NCBI GenBank assembly: GCA_040381555.1
Contig: JBEIHC010000047.1
Location: 1 to 20,956 of the forward strand
Direction: 5' to 3'
DNA length: 20,956 nucleotides
From: CANHCC01 sp040381555
GTDB lineage: Bacteria > Bacteroidota > Bacteroidia > J057 > RFSG01
The translations under genes and the position numbers were made by a program. Every line of letters starts with the position of its first letter. The first letter of the stretch is position 1. Below, one piece after another: positions 1-7,110 of the stretch. The notes beneath the pieces were generated by a model that was not told the origin of the DNA, did not search any database, and saw nothing but the letters and a program-made list of their open reading frames with translations.

Positions 1-525
1 AAAATGCGTAATCCCCTCTATTTTATCGAAAATCAAATGCCAGGAAATAACCCTCATGATAGCTTAGAACCAGGGAAAAGTGCCGAAATAATCATCCAAC
101 ATGTTTCGGAAGGAATTCGACTCGCAAAAGACCATAATCTGCCAGCAGAAATCATTGAATTTATTAAGACCCATCATGGCACTTCTCGCGTAGAATATTT
201 CTACCGAAATCATTTGCGTCAAACAAGAGAGCTCAATCATCTTGAAGATTTCTCTTTTCGATATAAAGGTCCTGTGCCCACCACCCGGGAGACAGCGGTC
301 TTGATGGTAGCCGATTCCGTGGAGGCTGCTTCCAGAGCCTTGCCCAATCCAAGTACTGAGGAACTAACAAAATTGGTACAAAACATAGTACAGCATAAAA
401 TTTCTGAGAATCAATTTGAAAATGCAGGTATCTCCTTCAGCGATGTGCGTAAAATGAAAGAAATCCTTACCCAAAAATTGATTTCCGTTTATCATCAAAG
501 AGTGGAGTATCCCAAAGTGATCTGA
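1..525 (+). CDS. 7TM-HD family phosphodiesterase (PgpH-like), C-terminal part, 5' truncated by window
   Basis: This is the C-terminal part of an HD-domain phosphohydrolase; the reading frame is open to base 1, so the real start lies outside the window. The segment starts at the end of the HD box region (K-M-R-N-P-L-Y-F-I-E-N-Q) and continues with family landmarks: NPHDSL, SAEIIIQHV, FIKTHHGTSRVEYFY and a conserved ADSVEAASR aspartate helix. These fit the PgpH/7TM-HD type, a membrane protein with an inward-facing HD domain that in other bacteria hydrolyses cyclic di-AMP to pApA. The HD dyad and the membrane helices are upstream and not visible, so activity is inferred from the family. About 175 codons are present. 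No terminator is obvious after the stop; the next gene on the same strand begins 134 bp later. Confidence 0.85.
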   Translation, partial: KMRNPLYFIENQMPGNNPHDSLEPGKSAEIIIQHVSEGIRLAKDHNLPAEIIEFIKTHHGTSRVEYFYRNHLRQTRELNHLEDFSFRYKGPVPTTRETAVLMVADSVEAASRALPNPSTEELTKLVQNIVQHKISENQFENAGISFSDVRKMKEILTQKLISVYHQRVEYPKVI

Positions 526-611
526 ACCCGGACCAGAAAATCCATAAATCCAATATTCAGAAAAAGGATTAGACTCGAATTCTCTAAAAAGTATTAATTT
601 AACGCATCTGA

Positions 612-637
612 GATTATCCGATTCCATCGGAATAATC
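612..637 (+). promoter_or_regulatory. Hairpin in the leader of the PP2C gene
   Basis: An inverted repeat with arms GATTATCCGAT (612-622) and ATCGGAATAATC (626-637), one bulged A and a three-base TCC loop, lies 23 bp before the ATG at 660. There is no T-run after it, so it is not a classic terminator. It could be an operator or an RNA leader hairpin. Function is unknown. Confidence 0.35.
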
Positions 638-659
638 AGGAAGCTCGTAGGAATGGTGC

Positions 660-2636
660 ATGAAAACGATATTGATAAAACTGTTATTGTTTAGTTTCTT
701 CTGCCTTATTATTTGCGGTAATAGGGTAAAAGCAGAAATTGTCCCCGATAGCAGTTGGAGACAATGGAAGAATACTGAACTATCCGATTCCACAAGGTTC
801 TTGGGATTGAGTCAATATATTCTGAGGGTTTATCTACCCAAAGATCAGGACAGCGCCCTGATTTTTGCCAGATTAATGCTGGATACGGCAGTGCTTAAAA
901 AGAATCTCTACTTTCAGGGGGCAGCCATAGATCTGATGGGGCAAGCCCATACCAACAAAGGCGAAATCCCAAAAGCCGTGGTGTATTTTATGAATGCCCT
1001 CAGGTTATTTGAAAAAGGCAACAGTGATCTGGGTGTTGCTATTGCTTCGCTGCATTTGGGAGATTTATATACACGATACAAAGAACCCGAGAAGGCTCGT
1101 TTTTATTTCCATAAGTCTTTGGATGGATTTAAAAAGTTAAACTCTGAAAAGAAGCAGGCAGCTGTAATCAATGCGATGGGATTGCTTTTCCTTGAACAGA
1201 AGGAATTGGATTCTGCGGAATACTATTTTAATCGTAGCCTGGAAATCAAGCTAAGACTAAACGATAAACGAGGTACAGCAAATTCACTGAATAACTTAGG
1301 TCTTGTTCTGAATGAGAAAGGGCAATACGAAAAGGCAAGAAATTATCATCAACAGGCCTATGACCTCATGAAGGAATTAGACGATAAAAGCAGTATGGCC
1401 ACTTGTTATCTGAATATTGGAATTACCTATTCCGGACAGAAAAAATTTAACAAAGGGGTGCAATATGCTCAGCGGGCTTATGAATTATCCAAAGAAACCG
1501 GAGTGCTTGAAACCCAGGCTCAGTCGGCAGAAGCAGCTTATCTGAATTATAAAAATCTGGGACGATACAAAGAAGCCTTTGAAATGCTCCAATCTTATGA
1601 ACAGATTCAGGACAGTCTGGAGAAAAAGTCTAATCTGAATGAACTGTTGAATCAGAAATATAAGTATGACTATGAAATGAAATCCATTGCAGATAGTATC
1701 ACGGTAGCAAAAGATTTGATTATCCGGGACACAGAGATAAAAATTGGAAGAGTACGGCAAATCATCCTTCTTCTGATTCTTATTGTTTTAGCATTTGCTG
1801 GAATAGTGGTTTATCAGAAATATGGAGTGGTCCAGAAACAGAGGGACACTATACAAAACCAAAAATCGGAATTGGAAAGAAAGAATAAGGCGGTAACCGA
1901 TTCGATTGTTTATGCAAAAAAAATCCAGGAGGCATTGCTTCCATCTCAGGATAAAATCTCCAGGATGTTTCCGGAGCATTTTATATTCTACAAGCCAAAA
2001 GATATTGTTGCCGGGGATTTTTACTGGTTTGAAACCCAGGGAGACAAATTGTTGCTGGCCATTGCTGACTGTACAGGGCATGGGGTACCGGGTGCGCTGA
2101 TTTCTGTTATCTGTATTGCGGGACTAAGAAGGTCTGTAAAAGAGCTAGGAGAGTCCAATCCCGCTCTAATCCTTCATCATACCAGAGATTTTATTCTGAG
2201 TGAATTCCATAAATCTGAAGAAAGTGTCAACGATGGAATGGATATTTCCCTGGGGTCTTATCATCCTCAAACCAGAAGTTTGATCTGGACTGGTGCCTTC
2301 AATCCACTTTATATCTGGAGACAGGGTGAGTTGTTGGTTTACCGGGGTGACAGGTTTCCAGTTGGCCCTGCCCCGGTTTTACAACCTTTTACATCCCATT
2401 CCATTCAACTCGAACCCGGAGATATGATATATATGTTCTCGGATGGATATGCTGATCAGTTCAATGAAGTTTCTGGCAAAAAATTTACAACTCAGAGATT
2501 ACAACAGCTTTTAAAGTCTGTTGGAGAATTGCCGGTAGAAACGCAATATCACAAGATCCAGAGCACCTTTGAGAGCTGGAAAGGACAAAAAGGCCAGATA
2601 GATGATGTTTGCCTGCTGGGAATTCGAATTGCCTGA
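660..2636 (+). CDS. TPR-repeat, membrane-anchored SpoIIE-type PP2C serine phosphatase
   Basis: A 658-residue signalling protein. Residues 5-20 form a signal peptide or N-terminal membrane segment. Residues about 83-320 hold roughly six tetratricopeptide repeats (for example ANSLNNLGLVLNEKGQYEKA at 207-226), presumably in the periplasm. A membrane helix at 366-385 is followed by a short coiled coil (390-415) and a cytoplasmic SpoIIE/PP2C phosphatase domain (about 440-658). Its metal-binding motifs are visible: AGDFYW (451-456), ADCTGHGVPGAL (469-480), SDGYADQFN (594-602) and DDV (648-650). This arrangement is common in Bacteroidota and is thought to sense a signal through the TPRs and dephosphorylate a partner, often an anti-sigma-factor antagonist. 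No such partner gene is nearby, so the substrate is unknown. The linker motif AVTDSIVYAKKIQEALLP (411-428) is typical of this subgroup. It appears monocistronic. Confidence 0.9.
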   Translation: MKTILIKLLLFSFFCLIICGNRVKAEIVPDSSWRQWKNTELSDSTRFLGLSQYILRVYLPKDQDSALIFARLMLDTAVLKKNLYFQGAAIDLMGQAHTNKGEIPKAVVYFMNALRLFEKGNSDLGVAIASLHLGDLYTRYKEPEKARFYFHKSLDGFKKLNSEKKQAAVINAMGLLFLEQKELDSAEYYFNRSLEIKLRLNDKRGTANSLNNLGLVLNEKGQYEKARNYHQQAYDLMKELDDKSSMATCYLNIGITYSGQKKFNKGVQYAQRAYELSKETGVLETQAQSAEAAYLNYKNLGRYKEAFEMLQSYEQIQDSLEKKSNLNELLNQKYKYDYEMKSIADSITVAKDLIIRDTEIKIGRVRQIILLLILIVLAFAGIVVYQKYGVVQKQRDTIQNQKSELERKNKAVTDSIVYAKKIQEALLPSQDKISRMFPEHFIFYKPKDIVAGDFYWFETQGDKLLLAIADCTGHGVPGALISVICIAGLRRSVKELGESNPALILHHTRDFILSEFHKSEESVNDGMDISLGSYHPQTRSLIWTGAFNPLYIWRQGELLVYRGDRFPVGPAPVLQPFTSHSIQLEPGDMIYMFSDGYADQFNEVSGKKFTTQRLQQLLKSVGELPVETQYHKIQSTFESWKGQKGQIDDVCLLGIRIA

Positions 2637-2718
2637 GGCAAACACTTTATTTGGCCTGTAATTCAAGTGATTATTCCATTCCTACCGACAATTTGTCCGT
2701 TGAGGTGGGTGTTTTCTT

Positions 2719-2739
2719 CTTGGCACAACATTTGCCAAG
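2719..2739 (+). terminator. Inverted repeat, possible terminator of the PP2C gene or operator of the DUF1573 pair
   Basis: A perfect 7-bp inverted repeat, CTTGGCA-N7-TGCCAAG, lies 82 bp after the phosphatase stop and 37 bp before the next ATG. It is followed by the T-rich stretch CATTTTCGTATTTTT, which suits a weak intrinsic terminator. Its position just ahead of the DUF1573 genes would also suit an operator. The sequence does not decide between these. Confidence 0.4.
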
Positions 2740-2775
2740 CATTTTCGTATTTTTACCATTCTAAACAAAAACAAC

Positions 2776-3399
2776 ATGAAGAAGTTTATTCTTGCACTCA
2801 GCCTTATCATTTTTGCAACCGCAGGTTTTGTAATCGCTCAAGACCAAACCCCAAATGACAAAATCGTTTTTGAAAAAACGACTCATGATTTTGGTAGCCT
2901 GAAAGAAGGCGACGCAGCTGTGTACACTTTCAAGTTTACCAACAAATCTGCCAAAGACATCTCATTGGTGAATGTAAAAGCATCGTGTGGATGTACAACG
3001 CCCGCTTATACCCGGGAAGTGGTAAAGCCAGGTGCGACCGGAGAAATTCAGGTATCTTATGCCACTCAAGGAAGACCAGGCCCTATCAACAAATCCGTAA
3101 CAGTAACTTACGATACAACTGAGCAACCTGTTTATTTATTCATTCGGGGTGATGTTGTTCGTCCTGAAACTCCTCCTACAGAACCGGCTCCAGCTCCTGC
3201 CCACAACCCTAATGATGGTCATAACCATGACGGTCACAACCACGGCACGCCTCCAACGCCTCCACAGCCTAAAGTAGGTTCTCTGAAAATTATGGAGTCT
3301 GCACCCTTGAAGGCATACACCTATAAAGATATCCAAATGGCTCGCACAGATGTGAAATTCAATCGTCTTGCTGGACTGAAATCTGAAGCCTTAAACTAA
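2776..3399 (+). CDS. Secreted DUF1573 protein with His/Pro-rich linker
   Basis: A 207-residue exported protein. Residues 1-22 are a clear signal peptide ending in FVIAQ. Residues about 31-125 form one DUF1573 domain, an Ig-like beta fold related to ASPM/SPD-2/Hydin domains: FEKTTHDFGSLKEGD, the FKFTNKS strand and the conserved SCGCT motif at 70-74. A proline-rich linker (130-166) contains the histidine cluster HNPNDGHNHDGHNHG (143-157). The last 40 residues match no domain I recognise. The exact role of DUF1573 proteins in the Bacteroidota envelope is not established; surface or periplasmic adhesion or scaffolding is inference. The gene lies 21 bp before a second DUF1573 gene, so the two are probably co-transcribed. 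The His cluster might bind metal, but this is only a suggestion from composition. Confidence 0.85.
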   Translation: MKKFILALSLIIFATAGFVIAQDQTPNDKIVFEKTTHDFGSLKEGDAAVYTFKFTNKSAKDISLVNVKASCGCTTPAYTREVVKPGATGEIQVSYATQGRPGPINKSVTVTYDTTEQPVYLFIRGDVVRPETPPTEPAPAPAHNPNDGHNHDGHNHGTPPTPPQPKVGSLKIMESAPLKAYTYKDIQMARTDVKFNRLAGLKSEALN

Positions 3400-3420
3400 A
3401 CTATTAAAGCCAAAATCCTG

Positions 3421-4548
3421 ATGAAAAACATCCGTTTCTATATTCTATTTTCTCTGTTCATTGGGCTATCTTGGGCGCATGCACAGCAGCAAATTATTCG
3501 TTTTGAAACAGATACGCATGATTTCGGCGATGTAAAAGCGGGCACAAAAACCCGCTTTGCCTTTAAATTTACCAACCTGACAGACAAACCTCTGGCCTTG
3601 CGCAATGTAAAAGGAGGATGCGTCTGCACCCGCCCAATGTGGAGTGAGGCTCCGGTTAATCCGGGTGAGCAGGGAGAAATCTTGGTAGAGTTTGATTCCA
3701 AAAAAGGTAAAATCGGAGACTTTCATAAATCCGTAGTTGTTCAAACCTCTGCTTCTGACCAAGTGGATATGGTCTTCATCAAAGGTCGAGTGGTGCCAGC
3801 AAAACCTACTCAGGCATTTTTGAACCCAAAATATAAATACGCTCAGGGTTATATTAATTTCAGAGACCCTGCCGTGAATTTTGCTTTGGTCAAATCAGAT
3901 GAGAAGAAATCCTTTTGGGTGTATTTTGAAAACACTTCTCCTAAACCGGTTCAAGTAGTAGGTGCCCCCAATAACTCCCCATTCGTTTTGGTAGATGTCA
4001 GTAAACCCATCAAAGTGAAGCCAGAAGGATTAGACTCTATTCAATTTACCATTGATGGAAGTAAATTTGACCGTAAAATCGATGGATTTATTCAGGATAC
4101 CCTTCGCCTTATCACGGACGATGTAGACAATGGAGTAAAAAATATTCCATTAGTGGGCAGTTGGAAAAGAGTCTATTCTCCGGAAGAATTAGCCAAAGCT
4201 CCTAAGATCCAGTTTGAATCTGTCACTTTTGATGCTGGGAAAATTATCCAAGGTGAAAAGATGAATCATGCTTTTAAATTTAGCAATACTGGTGGTTCTG
4301 AATTAATCATCACTGGAGCCAAACCTTCTTGTGGATGCACTGCTTCTGCTCCAGAAAATACAGAAATTCCTCCAGGGCAAAGTTCTCAAATCAATATTTC
4401 CTTTGATTCCACCGGAAGAACAGGAAGTCAAACCAAAAATGTTACCGTTTCCTCAAATGACCCTTTAATGCCTTCTTTGGTGCTCACTTTTACTTGTGAG
4501 ATTGTGGTTGATCCATTCAAATCATCAGGTGGTTTGGGAGGAAAATAA
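3421..4548 (+). CDS. Secreted protein with two DUF1573 domains
   Basis: A 375-residue exported protein encoded 21 bp after its smaller DUF1573 relative. Residues 1-21 are a signal peptide (ending WAHAQ). The first DUF1573 domain (about 27-125) carries GCVCT at 66-70 in place of the usual SCGCT; the second (about 263-362) carries the canonical SCGCT at 303-307. Between them (about 140-250) is another beta-rich region (FALVKSDEKKSFWVYFEN) that looks like a diverged Ig-like domain. The C-terminus is a short Gly/Ser tail (SSGGLGGK) without a recognisable T9SS sorting signal. The two genes probably arose by duplication and are expressed together. Function is unknown beyond export and the predicted beta-sandwich fold. 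The next feature downstream is the tmRNA gene on the same strand, 171 bp on. Confidence 0.87.
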   Translation: MKNIRFYILFSLFIGLSWAHAQQQIIRFETDTHDFGDVKAGTKTRFAFKFTNLTDKPLALRNVKGGCVCTRPMWSEAPVNPGEQGEILVEFDSKKGKIGDFHKSVVVQTSASDQVDMVFIKGRVVPAKPTQAFLNPKYKYAQGYINFRDPAVNFALVKSDEKKSFWVYFENTSPKPVQVVGAPNNSPFVLVDVSKPIKVKPEGLDSIQFTIDGSKFDRKIDGFIQDTLRLITDDVDNGVKNIPLVGSWKRVYSPEELAKAPKIQFESVTFDAGKIIQGEKMNHAFKFSNTGGSELIITGAKPSCGCTASAPENTEIPPGQSSQINISFDSTGRTGSQTKNVTVSSNDPLMPSLVLTFTCEIVVDPFKSSGGLGGK

Positions 4549-4719
4549 GTCTGAAAGGTAACTTTAAAAATACAAGCCTCGTTATGAGGATCAGTTCTTT
4601 GAAAGATACGAAATACGAGTTTGTCTCTTTATAGTTTAATCAAATTCAAGAGTAAAATCCTTGTAAAATCCGCCGAAGTGGTTGGATAGATTTAATAGAT
4701 TGGCGAGACAAAAAACCTT
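4549..4719 (+). other. Gap before tmRNA, no gene
   Basis: This 171-bp spacer separates the DUF1573 gene from ssrA. It contains a small stem (CCTC-gttat-GAGG, about 4578-4590) that is too weak to call a terminator, and a near-match to the Bacteroidota -7 box (TAGATTGG, 4696-4703) that could drive ssrA, given that tmRNA precursors are trimmed at the 5' end. Neither is convincing. Confidence 0.3.
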
Positions 4720-5085
4720 GGGGGTGACCAGGACTTGACGGGTTGCGAAAGGGTTGAGTAAGCATGCAGTGACTTGTTGGAGTAGCACTTAAATCAGAAC
4801 CTTCACTCGTCTTAACTGGCGAAAATACCTATGCATTAGCCGCTTAATTAGATTAAGCATTGCTGATCGTTTCTCGGGTGGCTTTTCTGTCACCTGCCCT
4901 GTGAGGCGTCGCATAAGGACAGAATCGGAGCGAGACGCCTTTTATCGTTCCTAAAAACTAAAGGCTGGCCTGTTCGTTTAGTTCGTCTGTTGATAGACGC
5001 GCAGGTAAGAACAAAAACAGAATAAGCATGTAGAAAGCTTTATCGGTTCCTTCGCCGGACGCGGGTTCAATTCCCGCCACCTCCA
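4720..5085 (+). ncRNA. ssrA: Transfer-messenger RNA (tmRNA)
   Basis: A one-piece tmRNA, which together with SmpB rescues stalled ribosomes and tags the unfinished protein for degradation. The tRNA-like ends define the boundaries: the 5' strand GGGGGTG (4720-4726) pairs with CACCTCC (5078-5084), giving a seven-pair acceptor stem with one G-U, and A5085 is the discriminator. The T arm is GCGGG-TTCAATT-CCCGC (5061-5077), and a reduced D region GGACTTGACGGG begins at 4731. CCA is not encoded (CTT follows), so it must be added after transcription. The resume ORF at 4818 encodes GENTYALAA followed by a stop, the usual Bacteroidota type ending in ALAA. The bases between tag and 3' end contain G/C-rich complementary segments (for example GGCGTCGC and GCGAGACGCC at 4903-4938) that fit the expected pseudoknots. 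Gene length is 366 nt, normal for the family. Confidence 0.96.
4818..4847 (+). other. tmRNA tag-peptide reading frame
   Basis: The codons GGC GAA AAT ACC TAT GCA TTA GCC GCT TAA encode G-E-N-T-Y-A-L-A-A and stop. With the alanine carried on the tmRNA itself, the added tag would be AGENTYALAA. The ALAA end is the degron read by ClpXP-type proteases. The resume codon is assigned by analogy with other Bacteroidota tmRNAs, where the tag starts with glycine. Confidence 0.9.
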
Positions 5086-5107
5086 CTTAATTCGTTTTCG
5101 TATCTTA

Positions 5108-5131
5108 TTGAATGCTCTGGCTGGCATTCAA
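5108..5131 (+). repeat. Perfect hairpin between tmRNA and its terminator
   Basis: The arms TTGAATGC (5108-5115) and GCATTCAA (5124-5131) are exact reverse complements around an 8-base loop. It sits in the 3' trailer of the tmRNA precursor, between the mature end and the terminator, and may guide 3' processing. That role is inferred from position only. Confidence 0.5.
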
Positions 5132-5137
5132 GTATTG

Positions 5138-5179
5138 AAATGCAGGATAGATTGAATCGATTTATCCTGCATTTTTTTT
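5138..5179 (+). terminator. Intrinsic terminator of ssrA
   Basis: A 12-bp perfect stem, AAATGCAGGATA (5138-5149) with TATCCTGCATTT (5163-5174), closes a 13-base loop and runs into eight T residues (5172-5179). It lies 53 bp after the mature tmRNA end and is a strong Rho-independent terminator. Confidence 0.9.
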
Positions 5180-5219
5180 GCAGAAAACAACACCACCATA
5201 TTGGGGAGGTTCACCTATT

Positions 5220-5231
5220 TAGGGTTTCCTC
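5220..5231 (-). repeat. Degenerate inverted copy of the 17-bp repeat flanking array 1
   Basis: TAGGGTTTCCTC here is the exact reverse complement of GAGGAAACCCTA at 16472-16483, which flanks array 2 on its other side. It resembles a repeat unit that has lost bases in the middle (TTTAGGGT..CCTCAG). Each array therefore carries a matching degenerate terminal unit, in opposite orientations. Confidence 0.55.
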
Positions 5232-5252
5232 AGAATGTATTGGCAAAAAATG

Positions 5253-5318
5253 GGTTTACCCTAAACTGAGGTTTACCCTAAACTGAGGTTTACCCTAAAC
5301 TGAAGTTTACCCTAAACC
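5253..5318 (+). repeat. Array 1 of a 17-bp quasi-palindromic tandem repeat (four units)
   Basis: Three identical units GGTTTACCCTAAACTGA (5253-5269, 5270-5286, 5287-5303) are followed by a fourth, AGTTTACCCTAAACC (5304-5318). Each unit contains a palindrome, GTTTA-CCC-TAAAC, and the telomere-like core CCCTAAA. Units abut without unique spacers, which excludes CRISPR. The same repeat forms a six-unit array at 16357-16458. No gene covers it, and what it does is unknown. Confidence 0.9.
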
Positions 5319-5357
5319 ACGATTATAATTTCTAGATTTAAAAAAAATTTAACATTA

Positions 5358-5392
5358 ATTATTGCACGATTTTTATTGGGTTATGCAATAAT
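5358..5392. repeat. Perfect 9-bp inverted repeat with 17-bp spacer
   Basis: ATTATTGCA (5358-5366) is the exact reverse complement of TGCAATAAT (5384-5392). The arms are AT-rich with a central TGCA, and no T-run follows. It could be a dimeric regulator site or the trace of a small mobile element; no gene starts close to it. Confidence 0.5.
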
Positions 5393-5518
5393 GCCTTGCA
5401 TTTAAAAAACACTAATATGTCTGTGATTCAGCAATAGTAAGGATTTATGCTTTCTGTGTACAGCATAATTAACTTTGTTCTGTAATTCTATTTTTGGGTT
5501 AACTTAAAATATTAAACC

Positions 5519-5536
5519 AGTTTGAATACCCTAAAC
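5519..5536 (+). repeat. Single degenerate unit of the 17-bp repeat
   Basis: AGTTTGAATACCCTAAAC matches the repeat unit AGTTTACCCTAAAC with three or four extra bases in the left arm. It lies about 200 bp beyond array 1 and supports the view that this region gains and loses copies. Confidence 0.4.
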
Positions 5537-5539
5537 AAT

Positions 5540-5830
5540 CAAATCAATCTATCTTTCATTGGGTGGATGGTTTTGATGTGGAGACAGAGAATTACCGAGC
5601 CGCTATATAGGACGATAACTTTGAAAATTTCTAATCGCACATAATCATTCCAAACAGTATATTCACTAAAGCTCTGGCAGAAAAAGTATTTCAGCCCAGC
5701 ATGGACTTTAGCCTATGGCTTTTACCGCAAATAAAATATGAATTAAAGGATAAAATATTTTTACTGGTATCATTAAAAGGAACATGTATTCCATCAGGTA
5801 AGAATCAAAGCGCATTGTCTAGAGTAAAGT
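5540..5830 (+). pseudogene. Possible decayed coding remnant
   Basis: One reading frame gives protein-like sequence interrupted by stops: FHWVDGFDVETENYRAAI, stop, DDNFENF, stop, then a 54-codon open stretch containing FQPSMDFSLWLLPQIKYEL and FLLVSLKGTCIPSGKN, ending in TAA at about 5830. The composition, with alternating hydrophobic residues, looks more like a real beta-rich protein than random frame. After the last stop the +1 frame continues plausibly with NWGANLAFRILSAK, which would fit a frameshift. There is no proper start codon and I recognise no family. It is equally possible that this is chance in AT-rich DNA, so confidence is low. Confidence 0.25.
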
Positions 5831-5967
5831 AAATTGGGGAGCGAATTTAGCATTCAGGATTTTATCTGCGAAGCAAAGGAGGAACTAGATTCTTGAATGG
5901 ATGGGATTACTGTATCTCTGCTGCGAAAATATAGTCTACCAAATCGAAAATTTAATCTTCAACTGCA

Positions 5968-5988
5968 TTGACACCCAACAAGGTTGTT
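5968..5988. repeat. Dispersed motif TTGACACCCAAC followed by GGTTG (copy 1)
   Basis: TTGACACCCAAC (5968-5979) recurs exactly at 13901-13912, each time followed within a few bases by GGTTG. Here the end forms the small hairpin AACAA-gg-TTGTT. Both copies are in long gene-free gaps. Confidence 0.45.
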
Positions 5989-6023
5989 CTCCCCCGCCCC
6001 CCCCGTTAGATGCAAACCAAAAT

Positions 6024-6052
6024 AAAAAAGGTCGGAATGTCCGACCTTTTTT
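6024..6052 (-). terminator. Terminator of pdhA (symmetric, may act both ways)
   Basis: A perfect 13-bp stem, AAAAAAGGTCGGA (6024-6036) with TCCGACCTTTTTT (6040-6052), closes an ATG triloop. On the minus strand it follows the pdhA stop by 19 bp and ends in a U-run. The A and T tracts on both sides mean it could also stop plus-strand transcription. Confidence 0.92.
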
Positions 6053-6071
6053 ATTTTTTATTGACTAATAA

Positions 6072-7088
6072 TTAGTCCTTGATAAATGGATAATCATTCT
6101 CCACATATACATCTTCATACAACTCATGAGGTGCAGGGAAAGGAGAATTTTCGGCAAAATCAACAGCCTCCTGCACTATCCCTTTTATCTTTTCATCAAT
6201 TGCATCTAACACAGCATCCTCAGCTAATTCATTTTCCATCATATAAGATTTCAAAATCAAGATTGGATCCTTTTCTTTGAACTCATCTACTTCTTCTTTG
6301 GTACGATATTTTCCTGGGTCAGAAATAGAATGCCCTTGATAACGATAGGTTTTAATCTCCAAAAATACTGGACCTTTTCCGGAACGAATATGCTCAAGAG
6401 CTGCTTTCGTTTCCTCATAGACAGTCATAATATTCATTCCATCAACCTGCTTGGAGGGCATATCGTAAGCAGACCCCAATTTATAAATGTCCGTCACATT
6501 GGAAGTTCTTTCTACTGAAGTGCCCATTGCGTACATGTTGTTCTCACAGACGAAGAGCACCGGTAGTTTCCAGGTCATGGCCAGATTGAAAGCCTCATGC
6601 AAAGCTCCTTGTCTGACGGCTCCATCGCCCATCATGGCAACACATACTTTATCTTCCCCTCTGTACTTGATTGCAAAGCCAACCCCTGCACCCAAGGGTA
6701 TTTGCCCCCCGACTATACCATGACCGCCTAAAAAATTATGTTCTTTGGAGAACATGTGCATGGAACCTCCTTTGCCTCTGGAGCAACCGGTGTTTTTTCC
6801 ATACAATTCAGCCATGACTTCATTCGGATGAATCCCTCGAACAATCGCATTGCCATGGTCCCGATAGGCGGTGATTACATAATCATCTTTCCGAAGGGCA
6901 CTTTCCATTCCTGAAGAAATAGCCTCTTGTCCAATATACAGGTGCAAAAATCCATTTATTTTCTGCTGTCCGTACAATTGTTTGCATTTCTCCTCAAACT
7001 TGCGCTGTAGCAGCATTTCTTCGTACCAATGCAGGCATAATTCCTTGCTGTAAGCAGATTTAGATTTCGTTGCAGTTTTATTTGCCAT
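6072..7088 (-). CDS. pdhA: Pyruvate dehydrogenase E1 component, alpha subunit
   Basis: A 338-residue subunit of the thiamine-diphosphate-dependent E1 enzyme, which decarboxylates pyruvate and passes the acetyl group to lipoyl-E2 in the pyruvate dehydrogenase complex. The TPP/Mg-binding motif runs from GDGAVRQG (154-161) to ENNMYAMGTS (182-191). GFLHLYIGQEA (46-56), the TAYRDHG segment (73-79) and GKGGSMHMF (106-114) are family signatures. The conserved loop YRYQGHSISDPGKYR (248-262) holds the serine that is a phosphorylation site in mitochondrial enzymes. The length fits the short bacterial E1 alpha type. The first 15 residues (Lys/Ser/Thr/Ala-rich) are a weakly conserved extension. No E1 beta, E2 or E3 gene is adjacent. 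A TACCTTTG promoter box lies just upstream and a strong terminator just downstream, so it is probably transcribed alone. Confidence 0.96.
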   Translation of the reverse strand: MANKTATKSKSAYSKELCLHWYEEMLLQRKFEEKCKQLYGQQKINGFLHLYIGQEAISSGMESALRKDDYVITAYRDHGNAIVRGIHPNEVMAELYGKNTGCSRGKGGSMHMFSKEHNFLGGHGIVGGQIPLGAGVGFAIKYRGEDKVCVAMMGDGAVRQGALHEAFNLAMTWKLPVLFVCENNMYAMGTSVERTSNVTDIYKLGSAYDMPSKQVDGMNIMTVYEETKAALEHIRSGKGPVFLEIKTYRYQGHSISDPGKYRTKEEVDEFKEKDPILILKSYMMENELAEDAVLDAIDEKIKGIVQEAVDFAENSPFPAPHELYEDVYVENDYPFIKD

Positions 7089-7110
7089 TATTACCGTTTA
7101 ATTTCGAATT

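Larger units (their letters stand above)
5180..6020. other. Gene-poor intergenic region with repeats and inverted repeats
   Basis: About 840 bp without an intact gene separate the tmRNA terminator from the pdhA terminator. It contains the first 17-bp repeat array (5253-5318), an inverted degenerate copy (5220-5231), a 9-bp inverted repeat (5358-5392), a lone partial repeat unit (5519-5536), a stretch that may be decayed coding sequence (about 5540-5830), the motif TTGACACCCAAC (5968-5979) and a C-rich run (5991-6004). The region looks like an accumulation zone for small repeated elements and remnants. Confidence 0.6.

Noticed and set aside
615..792. Repeat of TATCCGATTCCA at 615 and 781
   Set aside because: Only 12 bp, with one copy inside the PP2C coding sequence; it looks like coincidence.
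2667..2858. 63-codon plus-strand ORF upstream of the DUF1573 gene
   Set aside because: It runs into the DUF1573 signal peptide in another frame; the DUF1573 frame has a clear signal sequence and domain.
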